Shown here piece after piece: positions 12,343 through 13,578 of a stretch of 13,578 nucleotides of DNA (its first letter is position 1; the number at the start of each line of letters is the position of its first letter). Location: the NCBI GenBank assembly GCA_022572335.1, contig JACZWD010000052.1, positions 1 through 13,578 on the forward strand, written 5' to 3'. The DNA comes from Pseudomonadota bacterium. Its GTDB lineage: Bacteria > Pseudomonadota > Alphaproteobacteria > Rhodospirillales > 2-02-FULL-58-16. Under the pieces are notes generated by a model. The model worked only from the letters and a program-made list of their open reading frames with translations. It was not told where the DNA came from and searched no databases. A program made the position numbers and the translations under genes.

Positions 12343-12369
12343 CGGCCCGTCCGATAGCGCGTACCGGCC

Positions 12370-12903
12370 CTATTCCGCGTGCCGGACGCTCTCGAGGAAC
12401 CTTACGTAGTGGTCCGGAAGGCCGTGGGCGCGGGCGCCTTCGCGCAGCATCGTGATGTAGCGCAGCGAGGGCCGGCCGTCCGTCTCCTTGCCCTCGGCGA
12501 TGTAGGTCACCGCGGGAAACCGGTTGCCGTCCGTGTCTTCCGCCTCGACCCAGAGGTGCCGGTAGCGCCGCCCGGGAACGCCCTCGGTCGAATCCAGATG
12601 CACCAGACCGGCCCTGGTGATCAGGTAAAGGACACCCCAGACCTCGGCGTCCGCATCGGCAGAGAGGTTGGCGGGCGCCGCCTTGCCGCGCGGACGCCCT
12701 TCCAGGTTGAAGCGAAGGCGGTACCCGCGCACCCGTCCCGCCCGCCATTCCAGCGGACACATGGCGCGCCGTTGGCGAAAGGCGCTGTCATGCATGTTGG
12801 CGCCGAAGGCGAAGTACCACACCCTGTCCTCGGGCGCGCCGGCCAGCCGCAGCCCGTGGACCCGGTACCGCAGCCTGGCGAGAAACCAGCGAAAACGGGT
12901 CAC
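12370..12903 (-). CDS. Gamma-glutamylcyclotransferase-like (GGCT/AIG2 fold) protein
   Basis: This 177-residue cytoplasmic protein has the GGCT fold marks: the substrate-loop motif YFAFGANM (30-37), GYRLRFN (60-66), GVLYLI (90-95) and the probable catalytic acid in DSTEGV (Glu107). Members release 5-oxoproline from gamma-glutamyl peptides, for example in glutathione turnover. The exact substrate cannot be read here. The start is GTG 12903, overlapping the stop of the upstream transporter as GTGA, so translation is coupled. A basic, Arg/Trp-rich N-terminal extension of about 28 residues precedes the fold. A link of glutathione chemistry to the metal block is possible but unproven, since the gene points toward it from another operon. 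Confidence 0.85.
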   Translation of the reverse strand: MTRFRWFLARLRYRVHGLRLAGAPEDRVWYFAFGANMHDSAFRQRRAMCPLEWRAGRVRGYRLRFNLEGRPRGKAAPANLSADADAEVWGVLYLITRAGLVHLDSTEGVPGRRYRHLWVEAEDTDGNRFPAVTYIAEGKETDGRPSLRYITMLREGARAHGLPDHYVRFLESVRHAE

Positions 12904-13578
12904 CGGCGCACCTTGGTATCAGATGTCACCCTGGCCAGCCGGCGGAGGGCCAAAATCTGCAGTCCCGCGGCGGCGAGGCTGAGCCCGAACACGGCGGCGA
13001 AGGACACCGCCTGGCCGACCGCGGCGGCGGCGATGGGGAACAACGACGCGGGCGCGACCAGGGCGTTGAAATATCCGCTGTAGGCGGGACGCCGGCCGTC
13101 GGGCGAGATTTCCATCAGGTACCCCAGGTAAGCGATGGTTCTGCCGTTGCCCTCGGCGCCGAGAAGGAAGAACACAAGGCCGAACCATACCAGTGCCTCG
13201 CCGCGCGGCATCTCGCCCATTCCCAGCCAGACCAGGGTCAGCGCGGGGGCGGCGGCGCCAAGGGCGGCCACCAGGCCGAGCAGGCTGAGCTTGCCCCGGC
13301 GATCCCCCCACCAGCCCCACAGCGGGTTGGAGAGAAGCGCCCCCACCGTCTGGGCACCGATCAGGATGGCGACGTCGCTGGCGAGAAGCATTCCTCCCAT
13401 TTGCGCCTGTAAAATGTAGAACGGCAGCGCCATGGTGACCATTCCGCCGAGCCATTGGGCGCCCAGGAACAGACGGAACCGGCGGTCGTCGCGCATGACC
13501 TCGACGCCGCCGAGAAGGAACCTGCCGAAGCCCGGGCGCCGGTCTTCCACGGTTGCCGGCGGTTCGCCGGCGAAGACG
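12900..13578 (-). CDS. Major facilitator superfamily transporter (partial, N-terminus beyond right edge)
   Basis: About 225 residues are visible, and the frame is still open at the right edge (VFAGEPPATVEDRRPGFGRF), so the gene probably starts outside. The visible part looks like the linker and the second six-helix half of an MFS carrier. Helices are seen around LFLGAQWLGGMVTMALPFYI, VAILIGAQTVGALLS, LLGLVAALGAAAPALTLVW, ALVWFGLVFFLLG and two Ala-rich helices near the end. GWWGDRRGK is the MFS loop motif (GxxxDRxGRR type) of the second half. A GTG at 13550 is a possible start for a half-size protein, but six helices alone would be unusual. The substrate is unknown. Its stop overlaps the start of the GGCT-like gene. 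Confidence 0.78.
   Translation of the reverse strand, partial: VFAGEPPATVEDRRPGFGRFLLGGVEVMRDDRRFRLFLGAQWLGGMVTMALPFYILQAQMGGMLLASDVAILIGAQTVGALLSNPLWGWWGDRRGKLSLLGLVAALGAAAPALTLVWLGMGEMPRGEALVWFGLVFFLLGAEGNGRTIAYLGYLMEISPDGRRPAYSGYFNALVAPASLFPIAAAAVGQAVSFAAVFGLSLAAAGLQILALRRLARVTSDTKVRR

Noticed and set aside
1..13578. Insertion sequences, integrase genes, CRISPR arrays, tRNA or rRNA genes
   Set aside because: No transposase or integrase motif, no array of spaced direct repeats, and no tRNA-like or rRNA-like stretch was seen in reading either strand.

Overview
This is a GC-rich bacterial window with tightly packed genes and Gram-negative envelope proteins: two outer-membrane barrels, periplasmic DsbA-, SCO- and HMA-type proteins, and membrane-anchored cytochromes c. 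It suggests a proteobacterium, perhaps an alphaproteobacterium, but no taxonomic marker is present. I see no rRNA, tRNA, CRISPR array, transposase or integrase.

Left part (1-1885): molybdenum/tungsten and formate metabolism. The N-terminal two thirds of fdhD runs off the left edge. Divergent from it is a decayed N-terminal piece of a tungstate permease gene (tupB remnant), followed by an intact but orphan tungstate-binding protein gene, tupA.

Second part (about 2075-5863): a metal/metalloid-type block. An arsR-like repressor and an ArsP/YraQ-type permease point left. Divergent from them are a small secreted His/Cys protein, a DsbA-family thiol oxidoreductase, an 89-residue secreted protein and a membrane-anchored cytochrome c with a His-rich insert.

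Third part (about 5946-12286): a MerR-controlled block. merR, a Cys-rich thioredoxin-fold protein and an outer-membrane barrel form one leftward operon. An HMA (MerP-like) protein, a second barrel and an NHL propeller form another. Two near-identical mer-type operators, each inside a 19-bp promoter spacer, precede these two operons. Going right from the first operator are a second small Cys-rich secreted protein, a second cytochrome c with the same His motif, a 111-residue secreted protein joined in frame to that cytochrome, and a C-terminally anchored SCO protein. The MerR keeps all three Hg(II)-ligand cysteines at classical spacing, yet no mercuric reductase, MerT or organomercurial lyase gene is in the window.

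Right edge (12370-13578): a leftward MFS transporter (partial) is translationally coupled to a gamma-glutamylcyclotransferase-like protein.

Main hypothesis: the centre of the window is a mercury- or soft-metal-responsive envelope system built from barrels, thiol/metal carriers and His-rich cytochromes instead of MerA/MerT. The regulatory sequence supports the MerR part well; the biochemical role is inference.
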